Positions 1 through 6,402 are shown, counted from the stretch's first letter. The stretch: 8,048 bases of DNA from Deltaproteobacteria bacterium (GCA_030594025.1 JAUVFY010000052.1:1-8048), one strand, 5' to 3'. A program made the numbers and translations. The notes: a model not told the origin generated them from the letters alone.

Positions 1-719
1 GAGGACCGTCCCATAAATGAAAACTTCTTTATCTCTGCCTCGGACTTCCTCATGTATACGGGGCTCACCTCTCGGGGGTCCATCGATTTTCCTTCGCCCC
101 TCAGGGAAAGCTCCGCTATGTTCGAGGCCCTTACGTGCCAGAGGCCCTCCGGTGCTATCTCCGCACCCTTAAGATTCTTTCTTATCATTTCAGCGTAAAC
201 CCTCAACCCGTCTCCGAGAAATACAGTTAAATCTCCCCGTTTCTCAATCGTTAAGACCCTCCTTACGAGCTCCCCGGGCTTTAACGCGCAGTCGTCCATA
301 ACGGGCTCCATCGTCTCTCCCAGGGTCCTGTAAAGGGCCGTGTATACCTCCCCTTTCCTCGCATCTAAAAGCGGACAGACCGTGAGAGCGGAATAACCGA
401 GGTTCATCGAGAGGGCCTTGAGCGTGGAAACGCCCGCAACCGGTATATCCATAGCCCAGGCGAGCCCCTTTACCACACTCACCCCGATCCTGAGACCCGT
501 AAAAGAGCCCGGTCCCAGCCCCAGTGCCAGAAGGTCCAGCTCCCCGGGCGACCATCCAACGTCTTCGAGAAGGCCCTTTACACTCTTCAAAAGCCACTCG
601 GAATGTCTTCCCACATCTCCTACCGTCAGCTCGGCTACGAGACGTCTCCCGTCCGGACCACCCTCCGAGAGGGCGATGCTCCCTGATCGGGAACAGGTAT
701 CAAGCGCAAGGACCTTCAT
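1..719 (-). CDS. tsaB: tRNA threonylcarbamoyladenosine biosynthesis protein TsaB (3' end cut by window edge)
   Basis: The frame is open from the ATG at 717-719 to the window edge, giving 239 residues with no stop. The start MKVLALDT and the motif GLGPGSFTGLRIG (residues 67-79) are the hallmarks of the TsaB/YeaZ branch of the ASKHA fold; LLDARKGEVY (118-127) and the terminal SPVYMRKSEAE (residues 219-229) also fit. Family members are about 230-240 residues, so only a few codons should be missing, although a C-terminal fusion beyond the edge cannot be excluded. In the family, TsaB is a non-catalytic partner that, with TsaD and TsaE, transfers threonylcarbamoyl to A37 of ANN-decoding tRNAs in the cytoplasm. 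The start lies 9 nt after rseP, and its GAGG ribosome binding site overlaps the rseP stop codon, so the two are probably translationally coupled. Confidence 0.93.
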   Translation of the reverse strand, partial: MKVLALDTCSRSGSIALSEGGPDGRRLVAELTVGDVGRHSEWLLKSVKGLLEDVGWSPGELDLLALGLGPGSFTGLRIGVSVVKGLAWAMDIPVAGVSTLKALSMNLGYSALTVCPLLDARKGEVYTALYRTLGETMEPVMDDCALKPGELVRRVLTIEKRGDLTVFLGDGLRVYAEMIRKNLKGAEIAPEGLWHVRASNIAELSLRGEGKSMDPREVSPVYMRKSEAEIKKFSFMGRS

Positions 720-728
720 GAGCCTACC

Positions 729-2021
729 TCAAGCCCACCCGAGTACCCGCATTATATCGTTCCAGGTAACGAGCAGCATCAGGGCTATGAGCATGGCCAC
801 GCCTATCTGCTGGGCCACCGTGATAATCCTCTCGTTAACGGGCCTGCCCCTAACAAATTCTATCGCGAAGAACATGAGGTGCCCTCCGTCGAGCACCGGT
901 ATGGGGAAGAGGTTTATTATTCCCAGTTGAAGGCTTAAAAACGCCATGAGGCTCAAAAACACCACGAGCCCGCTCTGGGCGGCCTGTCCCGCGACCTGTG
1001 CTATCATTACGGGCCCTCCCAGGGCCTTTATCGAGTACTGTCCGACGATGAGCCCCTTTACGACCTTGAAAAGAAGAACACTCACCGAGGCGGCCCTATT
1101 GAAACCGTTCTTTACGGCCTCGAAAAACCCGTACCTCTTTAACGTCATCTCCTGCTTGTAAAGGATACCTATAAGGTAGTGCTCGTCGGTCTCGTCGAAC
1201 CTGGGCTTGATATTGAAGTGGTATAAGATCTCCCCCCTTTCAACGAGGAAATCCATTTCCTCGGGGCTGTCCTTTATGGCATCGCGAAGGGCCGCCCAGT
1301 GGTCTATCTCCCGGCCGTCTATGGCCATGACCCTGTCACCGGCCTTAAGCCCTGCCTCCTCGGCCGGCGCTCCCTCCGAGACCTCGCCGACAATGGCCGA
1401 CATGGGTGCGTAGAGGCCCAGGGGTTCATCCGTATCGATAACGGTCGCATCGAAGCTCTCCGTGCCGCGTCTTAACTTAAAGACCATATCCCTTTCCGGC
1501 TCCAGTGCCACGGTTATGACGAGGTCTTCCCATTTACCTACCGGTCTGCCGTTTACCGATACGATCATATCGCCCTTTTCAATCCCCGCCCTGTGTGCAG
1601 GACCGTCGGGAGTTACGTAACCCACGACCGGGGGTTTGTCAAGGTGTGCCGGTACGTATATTCCGACCATGAATATGAGCGGGAAGAGCACGAGCGCGAG
1701 GACGATGTTCATGAAAGAGCCGGCAGCCACTATGGCCACCCTCCTGGAGATGGGCTTGTGGGAAAAGGATTTTAATTTGTCCTCTTCCGGGAGCTCCTCG
1801 TCGGCCGACTCGCCCACCATCTTTACGTACCCGCCGAAGGGCAGAAGCGAGATTCGGTACTCGGTCTCTCTCCTGGTGAACCAGAATATCCTGGGACCGA
1901 AACCGAGGGAGAACTTCTCCACCCCCACGCCGCAAAGCTTGGCGACAACGAAGTGTCCCAGCTCGTGTATGAATATGAGTACTCCCAGAACGACTATCAA
2001 TGCAAGTATGCTTATTATCAT
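729..2021 (-). CDS. rseP: RseP-type intramembrane site-2 zinc metalloprotease
   Basis: 430 residues, close to the 450 of Escherichia coli RseP. The zinc-binding HELGH motif is at residues 19-23 inside the first membrane segment, and the second active-site motif NLFPIPVLDGGH (370-381, with LDG at 377-379) is near the C-terminus; together they define the M50/site-2 protease family. A membrane segment near 93-120 is followed by two PDZ-like domains (about 130-190 and 207-270), as in proteobacterial RseP. Further hydrophobic segments lie near 353-370 and 405-420. In relatives RseP cuts anti-sigma factor RseA within the inner membrane and clears signal-peptide remnants; the substrate here is unknown. 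The start is 4 nt after dxr. AGGG lies only 2 nt before the ATG, so the usable ribosome binding site is probably GAAGG inside the end of dxr, 9 nt upstream. Confidence 0.95.
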   Translation of the reverse strand: MIISILALIVVLGVLIFIHELGHFVVAKLCGVGVEKFSLGFGPRIFWFTRRETEYRISLLPFGGYVKMVGESADEELPEEDKLKSFSHKPISRRVAIVAAGSFMNIVLALVLFPLIFMVGIYVPAHLDKPPVVGYVTPDGPAHRAGIEKGDMIVSVNGRPVGKWEDLVITVALEPERDMVFKLRRGTESFDATVIDTDEPLGLYAPMSAIVGEVSEGAPAEEAGLKAGDRVMAIDGREIDHWAALRDAIKDSPEEMDFLVERGEILYHFNIKPRFDETDEHYLIGILYKQEMTLKRYGFFEAVKNGFNRAASVSVLLFKVVKGLIVGQYSIKALGGPVMIAQVAGQAAQSGLVVFLSLMAFLSLQLGIINLFPIPVLDGGHLMFFAIEFVRGRPVNERIITVAQQIGVAMLIALMLLVTWNDIMRVLGWA

Positions 2022-2025
2022 TTCC

Positions 2026-3198
2026 CTATACCTTCGTCTCCGCGTATCTTTTCACAACCCCTTCGGCCGTCTCCCGCGCCCAGCGGTCCGCTTCGAGTAT
2101 GTCCTCGACCGCCGGGGCGTCTTTCCTTGTATGCACGGAAAGGACCTCTTCTAATGTCCGGTATATGCCGGTAAAGGGTATCCTCCCGTCAAGAAAACTC
2201 TTGACCGAAACCTCGTCCGCTGCGTTCAGGACCGCCGGATAAGTCCCGCCCTCTTCAAGCGCCCTGTAGGCGAGCTTTAGCGTGGGGAACCTCTCCGGTT
2301 CCGGCTCCATGAAATCGAGCCTCTGGCCGGCAAGAGAAAAACTCCTGGCCCCCGAGTCCACCCTCTCAGGGTATGCGAGCGCATAGGAGATGGGCCCTTT
2401 CATGTCCGATGAGCCCATCTGGGCGAGTATCGAACCGTCTATATACTCCACCATGGAGTGGACGATACTCTGCGGATGTATATAGACCGTGATTTTAGCA
2501 GGGTCCACGTCAAAGAGCCATCTGGCCTCTATGACCTCGAAGCCCTTGTTCATGAGTGTCGCCGAATCGACGGTTATCCTTCTGCCCATCCGCCAGTTCG
2601 GGTGCCTGAGGGCCTGCTCGGGAGTTACCCGCTCGAGTTCGGCGACGGGCAGGTTGAGGAAAGGCCCGCCCGAGGCGGTAAGTATTATCCTCTTTATATC
2701 TTCTCTCCTGTGTCCCTCGAGGGCCTGGAAAACAGCGCTGTGCTCGCTGTCCACGGGAAGAAGCCTTACGCCCCTTTTTCTCACCTCTTCCATCACGAGC
2801 GGGCCTGCGGCAACGAGTGTTTCCTTGTTTGCAAGGGCCACGTCTTTTCCCGCCCTTATGGCCGCCAGCGTGGGGAGAAGTCCCGCGGCCCCAACTATCG
2901 CCGAGACCGTGATGTCCGCCTCCTCGTGGGTAGCGGCCCTTTCGAGCCCCTCGGGCCCGCTCCCTACCTCCACGGTCGGGCCCAGGGCCCTTTTGAGCTC
3001 TACCGCGGCGGTAGCGCTCATAACGCTTACAAACCGGGCCCCGAACTCTTCGGCCTGAGTTTTTAAGCGCTCGACGTTGGTCCCTGCCGCAAGGGCTACG
3101 ACCCTGAACCTCTCATGGTTCCGCCTTATGACCTCGAGGGTGCTCGTGCCTATGGAGCCTGTGGAGCCGAGCACTGAAATTGTTTTCGTTCTGCCCAT
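2026..3198 (-). CDS. dxr: 1-deoxy-D-xylulose 5-phosphate reductoisomerase (Dxr/IspC)
   Basis: 390 residues, against 398 in E. coli. This cytoplasmic enzyme rearranges and reduces DXP to 2-C-methyl-D-erythritol 4-phosphate with NADPH and a divalent metal, the first committed step of the MEP isoprenoid pathway and the target of fosmidomycin. Visible motifs are the NADPH-binding GSTGSIG (11-17), ALANKETLV (121-129), PVDSEHSA (148-155) with metal ligands D150 and E152, ASGGPF (175-180), RHPNWRMGR (198-206), and NKGFEVIEARW (217-227) whose E221 is the third metal ligand by alignment with E. coli E231. I chose the ATG at 3196-3198: it gives the family-typical N-terminus, follows GAGGAAGG by about 10 nt, and sits 22 nt after cdsA. 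An in-frame start at 3255 would add 19 residues and overlap cdsA, so I reject it. The product IPP feeds UppS, encoded two genes upstream. Confidence 0.96.
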   Translation of the reverse strand: MGRTKTISVLGSTGSIGTSTLEVIRRNHERFRVVALAAGTNVERLKTQAEEFGARFVSVMSATAAVELKRALGPTVEVGSGPEGLERAATHEEADITVSAIVGAAGLLPTLAAIRAGKDVALANKETLVAAGPLVMEEVRKRGVRLLPVDSEHSAVFQALEGHRREDIKRIILTASGGPFLNLPVAELERVTPEQALRHPNWRMGRRITVDSATLMNKGFEVIEARWLFDVDPAKITVYIHPQSIVHSMVEYIDGSILAQMGSSDMKGPISYALAYPERVDSGARSFSLAGQRLDFMEPEPERFPTLKLAYRALEEGGTYPAVLNAADEVSVKSFLDGRIPFTGIYRTLEEVLSVHTRKDAPAVEDILEADRWARETAEGVVKRYAETKV

Positions 3199-3220
3199 TA
3201 AAATAAAACCTTCCTCACCG

Positions 3221-4003
3221 TCATGTAAGGTAGTAGTACGCCCCGGGTATTGCAAAAAGGATGCTGTCGATCCTGTCCAACATGCCGCCGTGGCCCGGGA
3301 TGATATGGCCCGAATCCTTTACACCGGCGCCCCTTTTCATAACAGACTCTACAAGGTCCCCCACAACTCCCAGGGCCCCCAGAAAGAGAGAAAAATAGAT
3401 TATCTCCAGATTCCCGGCCCCGAGCGAAAGGTAGCCGTTAAGCAGAATACCCGCTATAACGCCTCCCGCGAGCCCCCCTATGACCCCTTCGACGGTCTTG
3501 TTGGGGCTTATGGAGGGGCAGAGCTTGTGTCTGCCGATGATGCTTCCCACTGAGAATGCGAATATGTCCGTTGTCCATATGACTACAAGAACAAACAGTA
3601 TCCACCACCGGCCCCCCTCGATCTCCCTTAAAGCTATCACATGGGATAGCGGCACCGTTATGTACACTATCCCGACCAGCCTTGCCCCGGCCCAGCTAAC
3701 GGCGCCCGGGAATTCCCTCTCGTAAAAGAACCGGTTTCCGAAAAAGAGAAGCACTGCGGCCACAAGATACGCCAGGACCGGGCCCTGCCCGCCCAGGTAG
3801 AAGACCGGAACCACAAGCACGCCCGTTATAACCCCCAGAAACCTCGCCCCCCGCCCCCTCTCTTTGAGTATAGTATTATTGTACTCCCAGAGTGCAAGAA
3901 GGGAAACTAAAAATATTACGCAAGTTAGCCAGAGTGTGGAGGTGTAGAGGACGATTAATACGACTATGGGGATTAGAAAAATCGCGGCCAGAACCCGTTT
4001 CAG
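3221..4003 (-). CDS. cdsA: Phosphatidate cytidylyltransferase (CDP-diacylglycerol synthase), likely CTG start
   Basis: A polytopic inner-membrane protein that makes CDP-diacylglycerol from phosphatidate and CTP, the precursor of the phospholipids. The CdsA signature is complete at residues 210-236 (S-V-M-K-R, then K-D-S, then HGGMLDRID), and SPNKTVEG lies near 166-173; most of the rest is hydrophobic membrane segments. From the CTG at 4001-4003 the protein is 260 residues and begins with a typical CdsA N-terminus (KRVLAAIFLIP after the initiator). No ATG, GTG or TTG exists between the in-frame TAG at 4007-4009 and a GTG at 3818-3820, which would delete 61 residues including the first membrane helices. 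The CTG lies 6 nt after a strong GGGAGG; an ATT one codon earlier would be only 3 nt away. I therefore prefer CTG, with ATT or a sequencing error as alternatives. Identity is certain; the exact start is not. Confidence 0.88.
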   Translation of the reverse strand: MKRVLAAIFLIPIVVLIVLYTSTLWLTCVIFLVSLLALWEYNNTILKERGRGARFLGVITGVLVVPVFYLGGQGPVLAYLVAAVLLFFGNRFFYEREFPGAVSWAGARLVGIVYITVPLSHVIALREIEGGRWWILFVLVVIWTTDIFAFSVGSIIGRHKLCPSISPNKTVEGVIGGLAGGVIAGILLNGYLSLGAGNLEIIYFSLFLGALGVVGDLVESVMKRGAGVKDSGHIIPGHGGMLDRIDSILFAIPGAYYYLT

Positions 4004-4006
4004 AAT

Positions 4007-4099
4007 CTACCTCCCTTGGATATGAACCCACCTCCTCCAAGGCGGGCAAAACAGGATAACATTTTTAGCGCAAAAGAGTGCCTGCCGGCTCAAAAACAT
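4007..4099 (-). other. Short upstream reading frame before cdsA (30 codons), unproven
   Basis: An ATG at 4097-4099 opens a 30-codon frame that ends at the TAG at 4007-4009, exactly one codon (ATT) before the proposed cdsA CTG and in the same frame. GAGGGG precedes the ATG by 9 nt. The peptide starts MFLSRQALF and contains two Cys and several Trp and Arg; it matches no family I know. A frame this short can occur by chance, so it is recorded as a possible leader peptide only. Confidence 0.15.
4010..4042 (-). promoter_or_regulatory. cdsA ribosome binding site and adjoining hairpin
   Basis: GGGAGG (4010-4015) lies 6 nt before the proposed CTG start of cdsA and is what decides that start. Just upstream a perfect 7-bp inverted repeat, CCTTGGA (4036-4042) and TCCAAGG (4014-4020), encloses a 15-nt loop that carries another GGAGG (4031-4035). 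The 3' arm overlaps the first bases of the ribosome binding site by two, so the hairpin could partly mask it and regulate translation. No U-run follows, so it is not a terminator. Confidence 0.5.
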
Positions 4100-4144
4100 T
4101 TTATCTTACCCCTCGACCCTCTACGCCCTGGAAGCCACCCGGTC

Positions 4145-4891
4145 TCATCCGACCACACCCAGGACCTGCTCCCTCGTAAGGCCGAACCGGCGTTCCCTGC
4201 TCTGGAAGTCCCGGATGGCCTTGGTGAGAAGCTCCTTCGTGAAATCGGGCCACAGGACGTCCGTTACGTATATCTCTGTATAAGCGAGCTGCCAGAGAAG
4301 AAAGTTACTTATCCTGCTCTCCCCGCTGGTTCTTATAAGAAGGTCCGGGTCTGGTGTCCCGGCCGTATAGAGGTAGTTCTGGAAGGTAGCCTCTGATATC
4401 TCGTCTATATTGAGTCTTCCCTCTTTAACGCTCCTGGAGACGGCCCTGCATGCCCCGACTATCTCTTCCCTTCCGCTGTAACTCAGCGCGAGGTTGAGCA
4501 CCATGCCGTCGTTTGCCCCGGTGGTCTCCTCGGCTGTTTTTACCACCTCTCTCACCCTATCGGGCAACTCCGAAATATTCCCTATGGCCCTGAACCGGAC
4601 GTTGTTCTTCATCATCTCCGGGATCTCGCGCTTGAGGTGCTCCTCGAAGAGCCTCATGAGGAACTTCACCTCTGAGGCGGGGCGGTTCCAGTTCTCCCTC
4701 GAAAAGGTATACAGCGTAAGGTACTGAACCCCCAGTTCCCTGCAAGCGGCTACGATATCCCTGGCGACTTCTATGCCCTTTTTGTGGCCGCTTATCCTGG
4801 GGAGAAACCGCTTCCTTGCCCAGCGGCCGTTACCGTCCATTATTATCGCTATATGACGCGGGGGCTTGCCTTTTAAGAGCTTGTTTTCCAT
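4145..4891 (-). CDS. uppS: Undecaprenyl diphosphate synthase (cis-prenyltransferase, isoprenyl transferase)
   Basis: 248 residues from the ATG at 4889-4891. The enzyme adds IPP units in cis to farnesyl diphosphate to form C55 undecaprenyl diphosphate, the lipid carrier for peptidoglycan and surface polysaccharides; it acts at the cytoplasmic face of the membrane. Motifs: IAIIMDGNGRWA (14-25) with the metal- and diphosphate-binding D19, SGHKKG (34-39), FSRENWNRP (63-71), the YSGREEI loop (138-144), DPDLLIRTSGE (181-191) and RISNFLLWQ (193-201). All are family hallmarks and length is normal; only chain length (C55 or another) cannot be read from sequence. An in-frame TTG two codons upstream (4895-4897) is an alternative start. 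Neither start has a recognisable ribosome binding site, unlike most neighbours; a promoter-like sequence places transcription start at the ATG itself (see 4898-4926). Confidence 0.95.
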   Translation of the reverse strand: MENKLLKGKPPRHIAIIMDGNGRWARKRFLPRISGHKKGIEVARDIVAACRELGVQYLTLYTFSRENWNRPASEVKFLMRLFEEHLKREIPEMMKNNVRFRAIGNISELPDRVREVVKTAEETTGANDGMVLNLALSYSGREEIVGACRAVSRSVKEGRLNIDEISEATFQNYLYTAGTPDPDLLIRTSGESRISNFLLWQLAYTEIYVTDVLWPDFTKELLTKAIRDFQSRERRFGLTREQVLGVVG

Positions 4892-4897
4892 ATTCAA

Positions 4898-4926
4898 AAT
4901 TTAACACAAAGGGCCTTCAACCTCAA
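4898..4926 (-). promoter_or_regulatory. Possible internal promoter giving leaderless uppS mRNA
   Basis: On the minus strand TTGAGG (4921-4926, 4 of 6 of the -35 consensus) is followed after exactly 17 bp by TAAATT (4898-4903, 4 of 6 of the -10 consensus), with an extended -10 TG directly before it. Counting from the -10 puts +1 at 4891, the A of the uppS ATG. This fits the absence of a ribosome binding site. The match is modest and may be chance in an A/T-rich patch. Confidence 0.3.
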
Positions 4927-4956
4927 GTCAACTCCAGCTCGGCCGGATAAGGCCCT
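4910..4956 (-). repeat. 8-bp inverted repeat between frr and uppS, possible weak attenuator
   Basis: AGGGCCTT (plus strand 4910-4917) and AAGGCCCT (4949-4956) are a perfect inverted repeat with a 31-nt spacer. On the transcript the second arm is followed by a T-rich stretch (TTTGTGTTAAATTTT), giving a terminator-like layout, but the loop is long and the T-run is broken. At most it would be a partial terminator reducing read-through into uppS. Confidence 0.3.
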
Positions 4957-4973
4957 GCCAGCTGCCTGCGGCG

Positions 4974-5537
4974 TTACACCTCAACTATCTCTTTTTCCTT
5001 CCTCTCGAGAATCGCATCGACCTCGTGTATCTCCTTGTCCGTCATCTTCTGGACTTCGTTCTGGGCCTTTTTAAACTCGTCCTGGGAAATGGCCTTGTCC
5101 TTTTCGAGCTTTTTCAATGCTTCGTTTGCGTCCCTCCTGGCGTTCCTTATGGAGACCCTGCTCTCCTCGGTATACCTCCTTGCGATCCTTACTATCTCCC
5201 TTCTTCTTTCTTCGGTCAACTGCGGTATCTGGACGCGTATGAGCTTTCCGTCGTTCATAGGGGTGAGCCCGAGGTCCGAGGCGAGTATCGCCTTTTCGAT
5301 GGCCTGGATCTGGGTGGTATCCCAGGGCTGGATGGTAATAAGCCGGACCTCCGGGGCGGCAAGTGTGGCCACCTGGTTTAAGGGCGTGAGGGTGCCGTAG
5401 TAGTCAACCTTTACGTCGTCGAAGATCGAGATCGAGGCCCTGCCGGTCCTGAGCCTTGCGAGCTCCTTTCGGAGCGCGTCGACGCCCTTGTCCGCCCTTG
5501 CCTTGAGCTCGTTTACAACCCTACCTTTATCGTCCAT
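4974..5537 (-). CDS. frr: Ribosome recycling factor (RRF)
   Basis: 187 residues against 185 in E. coli. RRF works with EF-G in the cytoplasm to split the post-termination ribosome so that subunits can be reused. The family motifs are all visible: LRTGRAS (29-35), DYYGTLTPLNQVA (45-57), PWD (71-73), the long NDGKLIRVQIPQLTEERR run (95-112, domain I/II hinge region), RNARRDAN (131-138) and a charged coiled C-terminal helix of the three-helix bundle (about 140-187). The ATG at 5535-5537 follows GGAG with a 6-nt gap, and the start matches the family N-terminus. It sits 70 nt after pyrH; that gap contains a strong GC hairpin. The rpsB-tsf-pyrH-frr order is one of the most conserved in bacteria and supports every assignment in the block. 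Confidence 0.97.
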   Translation of the reverse strand: MDDKGRVVNELKARADKGVDALRKELARLRTGRASISIFDDVKVDYYGTLTPLNQVATLAAPEVRLITIQPWDTTQIQAIEKAILASDLGLTPMNDGKLIRVQIPQLTEERRREIVRIARRYTEESRVSIRNARRDANEALKKLEKDKAISQDEFKKAQNEVQKMTDKEIHEVDAILERKEKEIVEV

Positions 5538-5561
5538 ATCGAACTCCGCTGAATTGCTTTA

Positions 5562-5576
5562 CGCCGGGGCCCGGCG
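5562..5576 (-). promoter_or_regulatory. Strong GC hairpin between pyrH and frr
   Basis: A perfect 6-bp inverted repeat (CGCCGG at 5571-5576 and its complement at 5562-5567) closes a 3-nt loop, all G/C. It lies between the pyrH stop and the frr ribosome binding site. No U-run follows on the transcript (TAAAGC comes next), so it is not a standard terminator. It could protect or delimit processed mRNA ends. Confidence 0.45.
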
Positions 5577-5607
5577 GTGCCGACTCCGCGCGTGTGTGTG
5601 TCGGGTC

Positions 5608-6342
5608 TCAGGTGGCCACCTTTTCTACATGCCCCCTTACCGTGGTACCCACGGTCTCCCCCTTTACTATCCTCACGATGTTACCCCTGGTCTTCAGGTT
5701 AAAGACCACTATGGGCAGGTTGTGGTCCATGCAGAGCGAGATGGCCGTTGCGTCCATGACCTTGAGTTTTTTCTGGAGGACGTCGAAGTAGCTCAATTCG
5801 TCGAACTTCTTTGCCCCCTTCTCCTTCATGGGGTCCCTGTCGTAAACGCCGTCGACCTTGGTCCCCTTGAGGATTACGTCGGCGTGTATCTCCATGGCGC
5901 GAAGGGAAGCGGCCGTATCGGTGGTGAAGTAGGGGTTGCCTGTACCCGCGGCGAATATCACCACCCTTTTCTTCTCCAGGTGCCTTATGGCCCTCCTTCT
6001 TATATAGCTCTCCGCGAGCTCTTTCATCTCGATGGCCGAAAGGACCCTCGTGAATATACCCTTTTTCTCCAGGGCGTCCTGGAATGTAAGGGAGTTTATC
6101 ACCGTGGCCAGCATCCCTATGTAGTCGGCCGTGGCCCTGTCCATGCCCTTCTCGCTCGCCTCGAGGCCCCTGCAGATGTTGCCCCCTCCGACGACCACGG
6201 CGACCTCAACACCCATGTTGTGGACCTCCTCTATCTCTGAGACGACCGTATCGATTACCCCGGGGTCCACCCCGTATTCCTTCTCCCCCATAAGGGCCTC
6301 GCCGGAGAGCTTTAATATAATCCTCTTGTACCTGGGCTCCAT
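5608..6342 (-). CDS. pyrH: UMP kinase (uridylate kinase)
   Basis: 244 residues, a member of the amino-acid kinase fold rather than the eukaryotic UMP/CMP kinase type. It phosphorylates UMP to UDP with ATP, the entry to UTP and CTP; family members are hexamers controlled by GTP and UTP. Motifs: the N-terminal KRIILKLSGEAL (6-17) contacts phosphates, VGGGNICRG (51-59) and MDRATADYIGMLAT (67-80) form the UMP site, GTGNPYFTTDTAA (133-145) and KVDGVYDRDP (162-171) form the nucleotide site, and MDATAISLC (196-204) follows. The ATG at 6340-6342 gives the family-typical start. No Shine-Dalgarno sequence precedes it; instead there is an almost pure A/T leader (6343-6379). CTP made from its product is a substrate of CdsA in the same cluster. 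Confidence 0.97.
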   Translation of the reverse strand: MEPRYKRIILKLSGEALMGEKEYGVDPGVIDTVVSEIEEVHNMGVEVAVVVGGGNICRGLEASEKGMDRATADYIGMLATVINSLTFQDALEKKGIFTRVLSAIEMKELAESYIRRRAIRHLEKKRVVIFAAGTGNPYFTTDTAASLRAMEIHADVILKGTKVDGVYDRDPMKEKGAKKFDELSYFDVLQKKLKVMDATAISLCMDHNLPIVVFNLKTRGNIVRIVKGETVGTTVRGHVEKVAT

Positions 6343-6402
6343 CTTTTTATTTTTTTTTATTTAACTTTTTTAATTTATTGCCTTAAGGGCCCCTTTAAAT
6401 CT
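6343..6402 (-). promoter_or_regulatory. A-rich leader before pyrH, no Shine-Dalgarno sequence
   Basis: The 60-nt gap between tsf and pyrH. Its pyrH-proximal part (6343-6379) has only two G/C bases in 37 and is almost pure A on the coding strand, including a run of nine A (6350-6358). Its tsf-proximal part has a short G/C patch, AAAGGGGCCCTTAA. There is no purine-rich ribosome binding site. The T-rich strand is the non-coding one, so this is not a terminator for the operon. It may be an A-rich, S1-dependent translation initiation region, but that is inference. Confidence 0.5.

Noticed and set aside
244..597. A 117-codon minus-strand frame within tsaB
   Set aside because: It is out of frame with tsaB, whose frame carries GPGSFTGLRIG and is open for 239 codons; the other frame has no conserved motif.
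2458..3066. A 202-codon plus-strand reading frame antisense to dxr
   Set aside because: Same register effect as over pyrH; dxr on the minus strand has every catalytic motif, and the antisense product looks like no known family.
3199..3255. A longer dxr starting at 3255
   Set aside because: It would add 19 non-conserved residues and overlap cdsA; the ATG at 3198 has a ribosome binding site and gives the family N-terminus.
4068..4088. Sigma-54-like promoter (GGCAC and TTTTGC) in the uppS-cdsA gap
   Set aside because: The GG and GC elements are 9 bases apart (11 for the next GC) rather than the required 10, and sigma-54 promoters do not tolerate this.
5488..6240. A 250-codon plus-strand reading frame antisense to pyrH
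   Set aside because: Its codons are in exact register with pyrH codons. Stops on that strand require TTA, CTA or TCA codons in pyrH, which are rare in GC-rich genes, so long empty frames arise automatically. The translation has no recognisable motif.
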